Shown here one piece after another: positions 44,787-54,609 of a stretch of 64,000 nucleotides of DNA. The position numbers and the translations under genes are program-made. The DNA is from CAVQZA01 sp963724805 (GTDB lineage: Bacteria; Actinomycetota; Thermoleophilia; Gaiellales; Gaiellaceae). How positions within the stretch are numbered: position 1 is the first letter of the stretch; each line of letters starts with the position of its first letter. A model generated the notes under the pieces. It saw only the letters and a list, made by a program, of their open reading frames with translations. It did not search any database and had not been told where the DNA came from. The stretch covers positions 1,364,001 to 1,428,000 of the forward strand of contig CAVRWA010000014.1 in assembly GCA_963724805.1 (NCBI GenBank), in the 5' to 3' direction.

Positions 44787-45629
44787 ATGCCGAGCGGCGA
44801 TGAGATCCGGGAAGTTCAGCGTTCGGCGTGGTCCGGGCTTTCTGCGGGCTGGGAGAAGTGGGACTCGGTCATCATGGATCAGCTGGGCCCGGTCGGCACA
44901 GCGATTATCGAGCGTCTCGACATCGCCGACGGTCAGCAGCATCTCGACATCGCTGCGGGCACTGGTGAGCCGGGGCTGACCGTCGCCAAGCTCGCGCCGA
45001 GAGGACACGTGGTTCTGACCGACCTTGCGGCTGAGATGCTCGATATCGCGACGCGACGAGCGAACGCGCAAGGGATCACCAATTTTGAGACCAAGGTGTG
45101 CAGCGCCGACGACCTGCCATTCGGTGACGCGACATTCGACAGTATCTCGGTGCGGTTCGGATACATGTTCTTTCCCGACCTCGCCAAAGCGACCTCCGAG
45201 TTCGCGCGCGTGCTCAAGTCGGGCGGACGTCTCTGCTCGTCGGTATGGGTCAAGCCCGAGGAAAACCCGTGGACGACGATCGTAATGCAGGCAATCGCGA
45301 CGGAGGCGGTGCTGGCGCCACCCGACCCGGACGGACCGAATATGTTCCGGTGCGCTGCCCCGGGATATGTCAGTGCCCTGTACGAGGCCGCAGGGCTGCG
45401 CGACGTTGCCGAGTGGGACGTCGACGTCGAACTCGTGACGCGATCGCCCGCGCAGTATTGGGAGATGATCAGCGAGCACGTCTCGCTCGCAGTTGCGGCG
45501 CTCCAGCAGGTCGACGAACCGGCGCGGGAGCGGATCGCGAAAGCAGTCATGGCCAAGGCCAGCACCTACCAAGAAGACGGCAAGGTAAGAATTCCGGGCG
45601 TGGCCCGCTGCATCGTCGGCACGAAGTAG
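44787..45629 (+). CDS. Class I SAM-dependent methyltransferase
   Basis: 280 aa. SAM motif I reads HLDIAAGTGEPGLTVAKLAP, then LTDLAAEMLDIA and the UbiE/Methyltransf_11 stretch DDLPFGDATFDSISVRFGYM. GGGAGGG precedes the ATG at 44787; an in-frame ATG at 44766 is less likely. Intact frame. Substrate unknown: the UbiE/COQ5-like arrangement is shared by many small-molecule methyltransferases. Confidence 0.88.
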   Translation: MPSGDEIREVQRSAWSGLSAGWEKWDSVIMDQLGPVGTAIIERLDIADGQQHLDIAAGTGEPGLTVAKLAPRGHVVLTDLAAEMLDIATRRANAQGITNFETKVCSADDLPFGDATFDSISVRFGYMFFPDLAKATSEFARVLKSGGRLCSSVWVKPEENPWTTIVMQAIATEAVLAPPDPDGPNMFRCAAPGYVSALYEAAGLRDVAEWDVDVELVTRSPAQYWEMISEHVSLAVAALQQVDEPARERIAKAVMAKASTYQEDGKVRIPGVARCIVGTK

Positions 45630-45732
45630 GGACGCCCGAACTCTGCTGCTTGAGCGTCCCCTCGCCCGGGGGGTGAAGGATGTTCGAAGCCGCTCAGGTA
45701 GGCGGAAGAGGCGGTGAGACTGATCCAAGGTA

Positions 45733-46011
45733 GTGCGCACGCCTGCGGGTCTGGCGTGCGGCGCGGTGGCCCTGCAGGTGAACACGAACACCGTGTACGT
45801 GCGCGGCCCACACCGCCGCCGGATCGCGTCTTCCGAGCTCAAGGTCGGCCAACACGTCGGCGTGATCTTCGCCGCCAACGGATTCTTCAAGGCACCCGGC
45901 CGCAACCCCGCAACCGCCACCTTTACCGCAAAGCGAATCCACGTCTGGGGCCGCGACCCCGTCCCAGCAGCAAGCAGCACAGGCGACGGCGGCGCCACCA
46001 CGACCCCATAG
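45733..46011 (+). pseudogene. C-terminal fragment of a secreted DUF5666-like protein
   Basis: VNTNTVYVRGPHRRRIASSE, LKVGQHVGVIFAANGFFKAP and ATFTAKRIHVWG form OB-like strands of the sort found in DUF5666-type repeats. The N-terminal signal and earlier repeats are missing and no ribosome binding site is seen, so this is probably the tail of a truncated gene. Confidence 0.5.
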
Positions 46012-46136
46012 ACGAACTGCCTACTCGCTGGTGAAACACGAAGCAGGTGTGGGGGTGCCAACCTCGGTGCCCTGAGCAATCACCTATTTTCAGGCGGGGC
46101 ATAGGATGTCGCGTACCCGACGAGAAGGAGCTCACA

Positions 46137-46460
46137 GTGGCGATCGCATACCTTCAGGAGTTCGAGATCAAGGACGGAGACACGAGCACCACCAACTACG
46201 ACGCAGTCGCCGCCGCGCTCGATCTCCAAGACGCTCCCGACGGCCTGCTCATCCACACGGCGGGCTTCGACCACGACGCAGGCGTCTTCCGCATCTTCGA
46301 CGTCTGGGAGACGCGGCAGCAGGGCGAGAAATTCATCAACGAACGACTCGGCCCGATCATCGAACCGATGGCTGCCGCCGCCGCCCAAAGCGCCGACAAC
46401 GACTTCGCACCACCCAGCCGCGAAGCTTGGTACGAGCTCCACGACTCGACGGCCCGCTGA
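46137..46460 (+). CDS. Dimeric alpha-beta barrel (ABM-like) protein
   Basis: 107 aa from a GTG with GAGAAGGAG upstream. AIAYLQEFEIKDGDTSTTNY, then IHTAGFDHDAGVFRIFDVWE and FINERLGPIIEPM fit a ferredoxin-like antibiotic-biosynthesis-monooxygenase-type fold. No catalytic residue can be named; many such small proteins are of unknown function. Confidence 0.75.
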   Translation: MAIAYLQEFEIKDGDTSTTNYDAVAAALDLQDAPDGLLIHTAGFDHDAGVFRIFDVWETRQQGEKFINERLGPIIEPMAAAAAQSADNDFAPPSREAWYELHDSTAR

Positions 46461-46801
46461 CGTAGTCGCTGCCCGTAGGGTTTCGTTAACCGCTGGGGTT
46501 TGCGCTCGTGGCTCGCGCGCGTCGTGTTTGACCCACCCCGACCGGGAGCGGAGACTGCCTGCTGTGCGGGGAGCGGTTTAGTCCCCCCACCGCTCCCCGC
46601 ACAGAGAACCTACCCACGCGCGGTTCGCCCAGTTCGTAAAGTCCGAGGAGCAGCGTGTTCTGCGAGCAAGTGGAACGCGCCGCGCGCGCCATCGTCGACC
46701 TCTCTCTCACGTGCACGGCCTACCCCTGGCCGGCCACTGGCAACCAAGGAAGAGTGGGTTTGCCGAGGACTACTTCCTCGCCTCCCGGTTCCGGGTGAGG
46801 T
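46461..46801. other. Intergenic region with a strong hairpin
   Basis: No gene supported; contains the 16-bp stem-loop at 46562-46604. Confidence 0.5.
46562..46604. terminator. Long perfect stem-loop, possible terminator
   Basis: A 16-bp perfect stem (46562-46577 with 46589-46604, core TGTGCGGGGAGCGGT) with an 11-nt loop, 100 bp after the ABM-like gene. No T run follows, so it may be a high-GC terminator or a structured element. Confidence 0.5.
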
Positions 46802-46996
46802 GGTCTCAGGCTGGGAACCCTGGAGGCTGCGCCCGTCGGCGTCTCCGGCTCGTACTCCGGCCAGGTCGTCGGCCTCGACGGGAACCTCGTCCAGGCCGAC
46901 GTCACAAACTCCGCGGGCGAGACGGTCAGGCTCACCATCTCCCTGCAGATCGACTCCACGACCGGCTCGGTCACCGGGACGGTGCACGGCGCATGA
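46802..46996 (+). pseudogene. 3' end of an unrecognised gene before the NuoF-like gene
   Basis: The frame reads LGTLEAAPVGVSGSYSGQVV, then GLDGNLVQADVTNSAGETVR and LTISLQIDSTTGSVTGTVHGA, and its stop overlaps the start of the NuoF-like gene (ATGA). The strand-rich end and coupling suggest a real partner gene whose 5' part is lost or frameshifted. Confidence 0.5.
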
Positions 46997-48011
46997 CCGT
47001 GACCCGCGTTCGTCCCGAGCCGGCACTCGTCGCCGCGCCTTCCGGCCTCCCGCGGCTGCTCGCCGGGATTCCGCCGGCGGACAGGGCGGTGACGCTGGAG
47101 GAGCACCTCGCCCGTTACGGCTCGGTCCGCGACGGCGGAAGGAGCCGCGACCTGATCGACCTCGTCGAGGCGAGCGGCCTCCAGGGGCGGGGTGGCGCCG
47201 GCTTTCCGACCGCCACGAAGCTACGCGCCGCCGCGTCGCGCCGCGGGCGCCCGGTCGTCGTCGTCAACGGCGCCGAGGGCGAGCCGGCGAGCGCGAAGGA
47301 CAAGGTGCTCCTCCGCTGCGTGCCCCAGCTCGTGCTCGATGGGGCGGTCGCCGCAGCCGAGGCGGTCGGCGCGCGCCAGGCGTTCGTCGCAGTGGCCGAC
47401 GGTGCGGCTGCCGAGGCAGTGGAGCAGGCGATCGAGAGCCGGCGCCGCCGCAGGCTCGACGGCCGCGTCGACCTTCGCCTGGTGGAAGTTCCCGATCGCT
47501 TCGTCGCCGGAGAGGAGACCGCGCTCGTCCAGTTCCTGAACGGCGGGCCGGCCAGGCCGACGTTCACCCCGCCGCGGCCCTTCGAGCGCGGCGTCGGCGG
47601 CGCCCCGACCCTCGTCCAGAACGCGGAGACGGTCGCGCACATCGCGCAGATCGCCCGGTTCGGGCCGGCCTGGTTCCGCCGCGTCGGGACCGCCGCCGAG
47701 CCGGGCTCGATCCTCGTCACGCTCTCGGGCTCGGTCGCGCGCCCCGGCGTCTACGAAGTCGCTCTCGGCACGCCGTTGCGCGAACTGCTCGCCCAGGCCG
47801 GAGGCGTGCGCGAGGACGTCCAGGCCTATCTGATCGGCGGGTACTTCGGCACCTGGGTTGCCGCGAAGACCGCGGCCGGCTTGCTCCTGAGCGAAGCCGA
47901 CATCTCGCTCGGAGCGCGCGCGATCGTCGCCCTCCCCGCGCGCTCGTGCGGCCTGCAACGCGGTGCGACGTCATGCCCTGCATGGTCCGCACCGCCTACT
48001 CGACACTCTGA
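46993..48011 (+). pseudogene. NuoF-like (complex I 51-kDa family/SLBB) protein, C-terminally truncated
   Basis: About 330 recognisable residues. Flavin/NADH part: LQGRGGAGFPTATKLRAAAS, VVVVNGAEGEPASAKDKVLL, LVQNAETVAHIAQIARFG; SLBB part: LVTLSGSVARPGVYEVALGT ... LIGGYFGTWVA. The family normally continues into an Fe-S domain with four Cys; here the sequence diverges after IVALPARSCGL. Without correction the frame would run to 48348 over the convergent propeller gene, while a one-base change gives the stop at 48011 (DVMPCMVRTAYSTL). Similar proteins accompany electron-transfer membrane proteins. Confidence 0.7.
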
Positions 48012-48014
48012 GGG

Positions 48015-48033
48015 GCGCGCGCGTGCGCGCGAG
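48015..48033 (+). repeat. Copy 3 of the alternating GC motif (19 bp)
   Basis: GCGCGCGCGTGCGCGCGAG, in the gap between convergent genes. Confidence 0.5.
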
Positions 48034-48097
48034 CGGCGCTGGCTTTGGCGCCGCGCCTGCTCGCGGCTCGGCTTTTCGAGGTTAGGCGGAGAAAGCG

Positions 48098-50226
48098 CTA
48101 CCGGAGGATGCCGGTGTGGCCGAGCGAGTAGCGGCCGGGCTGTGGCCACACGCAGACGCCGTGCGGGCCGCTGCCGACGGGGATCTTCGCGAGCAGCGTC
48201 CCGTCGCTGGTCGAGATCGCGTAGAGGACGTTGTTGTAGCGGCCCGAGACCCAGAACACCTTCCCGTCGGCCGAGACGCCGCCCATGTCGGGGCTGCCGC
48301 CGCCGGGGATCCGCCACTTCGCCACCTGCTTCCGCGTGCGGAAGCTGATCACCGAGATCGACCCCTCGGCGCGGTTCGTCACGTAGAGGTACCTGCGCGT
48401 CGCGGCTCGGGTAGAGGCCGTGCGCGCCGCGCCCGGTGTGCATGAAGCCGAGCTTGCGGGTCGCGTTGCCGTCGATCTCCCAGACCCCGCCCGACCACAT
48501 GTCGGCGACGTAGAAGACCTTGCCGTCGGGGGAGAGCTTGACGTCCTGCGGCATCGCGCCGAGGTGGAGCGCGATCGTCCTCACGACCCGCTCGCGGGCG
48601 ACGTCGATCTTCAGCATCAGCCCCGAGAACTCGCAGCTCGCGAGCGCGTAGCGGCCGTCGGCGGTGAAGTCCATGTGGTCGACACCCGAGCAGGGCACCG
48701 TGACCGAGCGGTGGAGCGCGAAGGTGTGCGCGTCGCGGAAGTCGAGCCGGTGCAGCCGCTCGGCGACGACGATCGCGTAGCGGCCGTCGGGGGTGAAGTA
48801 CATGTTGTAGGGGTCGTCGACGGGGATCGGCGGGCCCTTCGGGCGGCCGGTGCGTCGGGTCGATCGGCGTGAGGCTGTTGCCGGTGTCGTTCGTGACGTA
48901 GAGCGTCTTCAGGTCCCAGGAGGGCACGACGTGCTGGGGCAGGCCGCCGACCGGGAAGTGGGCGACGATCTTGTAGGTCTTCGGGTCGACGACGTCGACC
49001 GTGTCCGAGACGCTGTTCGGCACGTAGACGAGCGGCCGCGCGCCGGCGACGGCCGGGCTCAGCATGTTCGCGCCGTCGGCGGCGTAGACGTTCCGCTTCG
49101 AGAGGAGCGGCGGGATGCGGCCCATCGCGGCCTGGGTCGCCCGTGCTCGCACGAGCTCGGCGATCGTCGCCACGGTCCCGCTCGCGGCGCGCCCGCCGGC
49201 GAGCAGGATCCGGCCGCCCAGGCCGACCGCGGCGAGGTCGGAGCGGGCGACGTCGAGCCTGCCCGCCGCCCGGACCTTCCGCGCGCGCCGGGTCGACCGA
49301 GACGATCCGGTCGGTCACGGAGCCCACGTCGGCGCCGCGACCGCCGATCACGTACGCGAGCCCGCCGATCGCCGCGGCCGCGGCATGGGTCGTCGGCGCC
49401 GGCAGCGTCCCGAGCCGGCGGACGGAGCCCGAGGCCGGGTCGAATCCAAGTACTGCAGCGCTCGCGGTCCCGGCCGGGAGCGAGCCGCCGGCGATCACGA
49501 CCGTCCCCCCGACCGAGGCGACCGCCGCGTAGCGGACCGGCGCTCGGGAGGTGCGCGACGACGTGGGCGGCGCCGCCCGGCTTCCAGGCGACGATCGTGT
49601 CGAGCCAGCGCGTCCCGGTGTACCCGCCGACGACGTAGGCGGTGCCGCCGACCGCCGCCGCCCCGGAGTCCGAGCTCGCCGCCGGCAGGCGCCCGGCCAC
49701 CGTGACGCGTCCCGTCGCGGGATCGATCCGGAGGATCTCGTCGAGCTGCTTCGGTGCCGTCGCCGCCGCCGAACAGGTAGACGACGCCGCCGATCGTGAC
49801 GGCGGCGGTGTCGTGCCGCGCCGTCGGCAACGCGCCGCGGGGCCGGTCGCCCCGCGCGGTCACGTACGAGGATCGAGCTCGAGGAGGTGTCGGCCGCGGT
49901 GAGTCCGCCGAGCAGCAGGCCGCCGGCGCCGACGGGCGCCGAGGCGGGATCCTGGAGCGGGGCCTCGAGCGAGCCGGTGACGTGTTCGCTGAGCACGAAC
50001 GGCGCTCTAGCGTGGACGACCTCGACGGGCGCCCGGCGCACGGAGGTTGTCGCGGCCGTTGTTAGCGCGAGCGAGGTTGTCTTCCCGCGGCCGGCAGTGA
50101 GTCCCCAGCGAGGATCCCGGCTCCCGCGACTGCGAGAAGGACGACGACCAGGAGGGCCGAACGGCGTTGCCGCGGCCGGCGGGAGGGCCGGCGGTGCTGC
50201 GACCGCTCGCCTGTCGGCTCGGTCAC
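48098..50226 (-). pseudogene. Membrane-anchored Kelch plus YVTN beta-propeller protein, multiply frameshifted
   Basis: About 700 residues over several frames. N-terminal anchor SALLVVVLLAVAGAGILAGD (GTG start at 50226). Kelch-like repeats follow at 50.0-49.3 kb (YVVGGYTGTRWLDTIVAW; GLAYVIGGRGADVGSVTDRI). A YVTN propeller lies at 49.2-48.1 kb: PLVYVPNSVSDTVDVVDPKT, LYVTNDTGNSLTPIDPTHRP, MYFTPDGRYAIVVAERLHRL, KVFYVADMWSGGVWEIDGNA, KVFWVSGRYNNVLYAISTSD and the end GRYSLGHTGILR. At least five single-base shifts are needed. The repeats remain well formed, which favours sequence error. Probable extracytoplasmic scaffold. Confidence 0.72.
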
Positions 50227-50272
50227 GTGCGTTCCTGCTTGCGACTCATTCCAGTGCGCAGGTTCGTGGGGC

Positions 50273-51163
50273 TCAGCGCCAGATTCCGGTGATCGGTTTC
50301 GAGTGCGACGATTCGCCGAGCCTTGGCAGACCCCAGGCGTCTTCGATGGTTCGCAGCAGGCCGTAGTGGCCGGTCTTGCTGCGAGACCGGGCGCCGGGTT
50401 TGACCAGGGGGCCGAGCGCGAGCGCCGCAACGCGGCCTCCGCCTCCGGTCGTGGACGACCCCTCGTCGAAGACGACGAAGACGACGCTGCCCGCGAGTTG
50501 CGGGAGCTGGAGCAGGGGAACGATGTTCTGCTTGAGCCAGGCGTCGCCGGTCGCAACGGGACAGTCGTGCATGTCGTTGCAGAGGTTCGGGACGATGAGT
50601 GCGAAGTCGGGCAGGTTGCCGGCGGCCAGGTCCGGCTGCAGCTGCGAGAAGGGGACGATACGGGCTCGGCGGGCGGGACTGTCCGCGATGTCCTTGAAGT
50701 ACAGGAACGGGTCGTGCTTCTTTGCGTATCGGCCGGCTATGGCACCGGTGTATCCGGGTGAGGGAAGCCCTTCTGCATACGTCTTCCAGGTCAGCCCGGC
50801 ATGCTCGAGCTCGTCGGCGAGGTTCGGGGCGTCGACGACGCAGGAGGTGCAGTCGGAGGTGATGCCCTGTGTCGAGCCGGAGACGAGCGCGAGGTAGTTC
50901 GGAAGGCTCGGGTGCGCGACTGCGTCATAGGCCGTCAGCGACGCATAGGTACGCGCGAGCGAGGCGAACGTGGGCGCGGCCGGGTTGCCGACGATCGCGC
51001 TGCGTTCCTTGTTCTCGAACACAACGACAATGGCGTGCCGAAACCGAGGCACGCTTTGGTCGCGGCCCGCGCCAGACGGAACGGCTATGAGAGCGAGCAT
51101 CAGGGCCGTGGCTGCGACAGCCGCGCGGCCCTTGCCTCCAGAGCATCCATGCCGCGAGCGCAT
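50273..51163 (-). CDS. Secreted phosphoesterase family protein (acid phosphatase/phospholipase C-like)
   Basis: 296 aa. Signal peptide near residues 10-32 (AAVAATALMLALIAVPSGAG). Phosphoesterase (PF04185-type) motifs: IVVVFENKERSAIVGN with the first metal residues, AHPSLPNYLALVSGST, FALIVPNLCNDMHDCP, and VVFVVFDEGSSTTGGG with the final Asp-Glu. Family members hydrolyse phosphate mono- or diesters outside the cell. Intact frame between two broken regions. Start chosen at the ATG 51163; no clear ribosome binding site. Confidence 0.85.
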   Translation of the reverse strand: MRSRHGCSGGKGRAAVAATALMLALIAVPSGAGRDQSVPRFRHAIVVVFENKERSAIVGNPAAPTFASLARTYASLTAYDAVAHPSLPNYLALVSGSTQGITSDCTSCVVDAPNLADELEHAGLTWKTYAEGLPSPGYTGAIAGRYAKKHDPFLYFKDIADSPARRARIVPFSQLQPDLAAGNLPDFALIVPNLCNDMHDCPVATGDAWLKQNIVPLLQLPQLAGSVVFVVFDEGSSTTGGGGRVAALALGPLVKPGARSRSKTGHYGLLRTIEDAWGLPRLGESSHSKPITGIWR

Positions 51164-51406
51164 CACGGCGTGCCTGCCGCTTGGACGGCGCGGACAGGGC
51201 GAGTGATCGTGGCTTCGGAGGGTCGGCCTGCGCGCAGCTCCGCCGCGAACGCGATCGTACCGGGCGGCGCGTTGTCCTGCCATGAGATCGCGCTGCGCGC
51301 CAGCTTGGGCATCGGGCGAAACGGCAGCCCGGAGGCGCGTGCGAACACTTTCTCGATCCGCCGGTTGAACGCGGCGGCGCTTCGCGTCAAACGCAAGGGC
51401 ATCGGT

Positions 51407-51664
51407 TCATGGGGGCGAGTCGGGTGCCTGGCTTCTCGGGCCAAGCTGGAACCATGCGAGTGTTAGTGCCGCGAGACCGAGAAGGATGGCGGCGATCCCG
51501 TGCTTTACGTGGTGGTGCGAGGTCGCCGTTGCCGTATACCCGGGAAGCCACGAGGGAATTGCGTGTGCGTTCTCGGCTAGGTAGACGACACCGATCGCGA
51601 TCAGCGCCAGACCGATGACCGAGGCGAGGATGGCTACGACGCGCCGGGTGGCGGTGTCAGACAC
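51407..51664 (-). CDS. Small membrane protein (two segments)
   Basis: 85 aa from a GTG at 51664. Hydrophobic segments VVAILASVIGLALIAIGVVY and HGIAAILLGLAALTLAWFQL flank a short loop with a His cluster (SHHHVKHG). Eleven bases after the ABC permease stop, so last gene of that operon. Function unknown. Confidence 0.65.
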   Translation of the reverse strand: MSDTATRRVVAILASVIGLALIAIGVVYLAENAHAIPSWLPGYTATATSHHHVKHGIAAILLGLAALTLAWFQLGPRSQAPDSPP

Positions 51665-51674
51665 CTGGGCCTGC

Positions 51675-52496
51675 TCAGTCCCCGGCGACGTCTCGGCGTA
51701 GGAAGACGAGGTAGGCCGCGGACAGCGGCACCGCGGTGTAGAGCGCGCAGACCCACGCAGCGCGGGTGACCGGGGCGAAGTCGGCCGGGACGCGGAGGAA
51801 GCCGTGCCACGCGTCGAACTGGGTGCCGAGGAGGTACGGGCCGGAAGCTCTCGGTCCCGGGCAGGACGCCGAGCAGCTGCATCAGCAGCGCGAACATCAG
51901 CGTCCCGACGACGGAGGCGGCGCTGTTGCGCGTCACGGTCGAGAGCATCAGCCCGAACGCGGCGATCCCGGCGAGCGGCAGCACGTAGACGCCGAGGCTC
52001 GCGGCGAGCAGGACGAGACCGTGCCAGGCCGAGACCTTCGTGCCCGAGAGCGACGTCGAGCGGATGGAACCCGAACGCGAGGCTGCCCGCGACGAAGCCG
52101 ACGAGGCCCATCGCGAAGACGACCGCGATCACGTAGCTGAACGAGGCCAGCACCTTGGCCGCGAAGATCTGGCCGCGCTCGCGCGAGCGGGTGAGGATCG
52201 TCTTCAGCGTGCCGTTGTGGCTCTCGGAGGCGACGATGTCGCCTGCCACGAGCGCGGTGATCAGCGGCAGGCCCCAGATCGACATGAAGAAGAGGACGAG
52301 GAAGGGCGCGACGAGGCCGGTCTCGCGGACGTAGCGGCCGAGCGGCACGTCGTTCGGGCCCGCCCGACTGCAGCAGCAGCACGACGACGAAGATCACCGG
52401 CACGAGCATCGCCGCGCCGAGCCCGAGGTACGTCCGCTTCTGCGCGAGGAGCTTGAGCATCTCCCAGCGGTAGACCCTGCGACCGACGGCGCTCAC
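51675..52496 (-). pseudogene. ABC-2 type permease, frameshifted
   Basis: About 273 codons. MSAVGRRVYRWEMLKLLAQK, first segment TYLGLGAAMLVPVIFVVVLL, then (shifted) VAPFLVLFFMSIWGLPLITA, SESHNGTLKTILTRSRERGQ, FSYVIAVVFAMGLVGFVAGS, then (shifted) LAGIAAFGLMLSTVTRNSAA and the end PLSAAYLVFLRRDVAGD. The E-S-x-x-G-T-L-K motif is typical of ABC-2 permeases. Overlaps the ATPase stop by four bases (ATGA). Confidence 0.75.
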
Positions 52497-53441
52497 GCCA
52501 CGGCCTCCTCGTCGCGTCGCGCGTCGGCTGCTCGCCCTCGGTCAGCCCGAGGAAGAGCTCCTCGAGGCTCGCCGTCTCCGGGACGAGCGCCGTGACGCCG
52601 ATCCGTGCCTGCCCGAGCGCGACGGACAGAGCTGCGACGGCCTCTTCGTCCGCCTGGAAGCGAAGCTCCGCCGCCGACGAGCTCGACGCCGTCGATCCCC
52701 GGCTGGGCGGAGCACACCATGCGCGCGCGCTCCGGCTCGGTCGCGCGCAGCGCGGTAGCCGGTCGAGGCGCGCGCGAGCAGGTCGGTCGAGCCCTCCCTC
52801 GTAGACGATCCGGCCCTTGCTCACGATCGCGACGCGGTTGCACAGCTCCTCGACCTCGCCGAGCAGATGGCTCGAGAGGAGGACGGTGATCCCCTCCCCC
52901 GCGAGCCGCCGTACGAAGTCGCGCATGTCGCGCATCCCTGCCGGGTCGAGACCCGTCGTGGGCTCGTCGAGAAGCAGCAGGCGCGGCTGCCGCAGCAGCG
53001 CGGAGGCGATCCCGAGGCGCTGGCGCATCCCGTGGGAGTAGCCGCCGACGCGGTCCGTTCGCGCGGTCGCGCAGGTCGACGAGGTCGAGCACCTCGTCGA
53101 TCCGCGAGCGCGAGTCGGGCTCGTCGTAGGCGGCCAGCAACTCGAGGTTCCGACGGCCGGAGAGGTACGGGTAGAAGCGCGGGCCCTCGACGAAGCCGGC
53201 GACGCCGTCGAGCGCCTTCGCCCCGTCGAGCAGCGGGTCGCGGCCGAACAGCTCCACCGAGCCGTCGGTCGGCCGGATCAGCCCGAGCATCATCCGCAGC
53301 GACGTGGTCTTGCCGGCGCCGTTCGGGCCGAGGTAGCCGAACACGTCGCCGGGCTCGACGGTCAGGTCGACCGAGTCGACCGCGACGATCTCGCCGTAGC
53401 GCTTGACCAGCCCGCGGGCCGCGACCGGCGAGCTCGCTCAC
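52493..53441 (-). pseudogene. ABC transporter ATP-binding protein, frameshifted
   Basis: About 316 codons. ARGLVKRYGEIVAVDSVDLT, Walker A YLGPNGAGKTTSLRMMLGL, then (shifted) the signature GMRQRLGIASALL and Walker B LLLLDEPTTGLDPAGMRDMR, and LLSSHLLGEVEELCNRVAIV. Bcr/CcmA-like exporter ATPase. At least three single-base shifts. GTG start overlaps the LolA-like stop by four bases. Confidence 0.78.
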
Positions 53442-54609
53442 TTCAGCGTCCGTGCCGCAGCCTCCGCCGCCGCCGAGGGAAGCGAGCCGGCAAGGACGTA
53501 GTCGACCCCGCCGCTCTGCCACTCGATCACGGTGCCGAGCTGCGTCGCGAGCTCGTGGGCCGTGACGCCGTCGAGCGAGACCGTCGGGAGGCGCCGAGAG
53601 CGAGCCGCCCGTCGGCGCCGAGCCGTCCGCCTTCCGCTCGAGCACCGCGATCGCGCCGAGCCCCTGGCCGTAGACCACGACGCACGGAGTCCCCGCCGAC
53701 GAGCCGCACGTCCTTGAGCGGCAGCCCGACCAGCGAGTCCGGCGCCGCGACCGGGAACCCGGCCGCCGCCTGAACGGCGCCGAGACCGGTGACCGGCGCG
53801 CCCTTGTCGGCCGTGGAGCTCGAGGCCGGCTCGAGTCGAGCTCGACGACCTTGGCGCCTGCCGGCGGCGAGACGTCGACGTCGCTCGAGGAGACCGCGCC
53901 GTAGGAGATGTCGGTCGACGGCGAGCTCGAGCACCGGCGAGGAGGCGCCCTGCGCGTAGATCGCCGCGCGCAGCGGCACGCCGTTCTCGGCGTCCCAGGC
54001 GAGCTCGACCGAGCCGAGCAGCCCGCCGTCGTGCTTCGGCGCGACCGTGACGTGTACGCGGCGCGCCCGGCGACGTCGACCGGCTGCGCGTCCGAGACGC
54101 TCACGTCCGGCCCGACCTGGTGAGGAAGTCGCTGATCTGGGCGACCGTCGGCGAGCGGCGCCCTGGTCCGGGCCGGCGCTGTCGTTCTGCGCGGGCAGAG
54201 CGGCCTTGTAGACGGTGTTCGACGAGGCGTCGTAGACCGTCACCTCGGTCGGGCTCCAGACGATCTGGGCGTCGCCCGCGTCGGACTGCAGCTCGATCCG
54301 GCCGCGGCCGTCGTCGGTCACCCACAGGCGGCCGGAGGCGCCCGAGATCAGCGACGAGCCGGCGCTGCCGAGCAGCGCGCCCGACGGGAAGCAGGTTGTT
54401 GGTGAAGTGATCCGGGCGGTGATCCCGTCCGGCTGCGGCGCGGCGACGGCGTCGTGGAGCGCCTGCGCAAGCGGCTTTGGCGGCGGAGTCGGGCCGCTGC
54501 CGCCGCTCGCGGCGACGGCGAGCGCGGCGCCGCCGGCCGAGAGCGACGAGCGAGGGCGGCGATCAGGACGAGCAGGCGGCGAGGTCGGAAGTGTGCGAAG
54601 GCGCTTCAC
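53438..54609 (-). pseudogene. Secreted LolA-like (DUF2092-type) protein, frameshifted
   Basis: About 390 codons. N-terminal export signal (SSLSAGGAALAVAASGGSG), then LAQALHDAVAAPQPDGITAR, GRLWVTDDGRGRIELQSDAG, IVWSPTEVTVYDASSNTVYK, GGLLGSVELAWDAENGVPLR, GAVQAAAGFPVAAPDSLVGL, and the end GSLPSAAAEAAARTLK. The sequence fits outer-membrane-lipoprotein-carrier-like domains used by Actinobacteria beside two-component systems. GTG start with AAAGGA; several single-base shifts. Confidence 0.7.
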
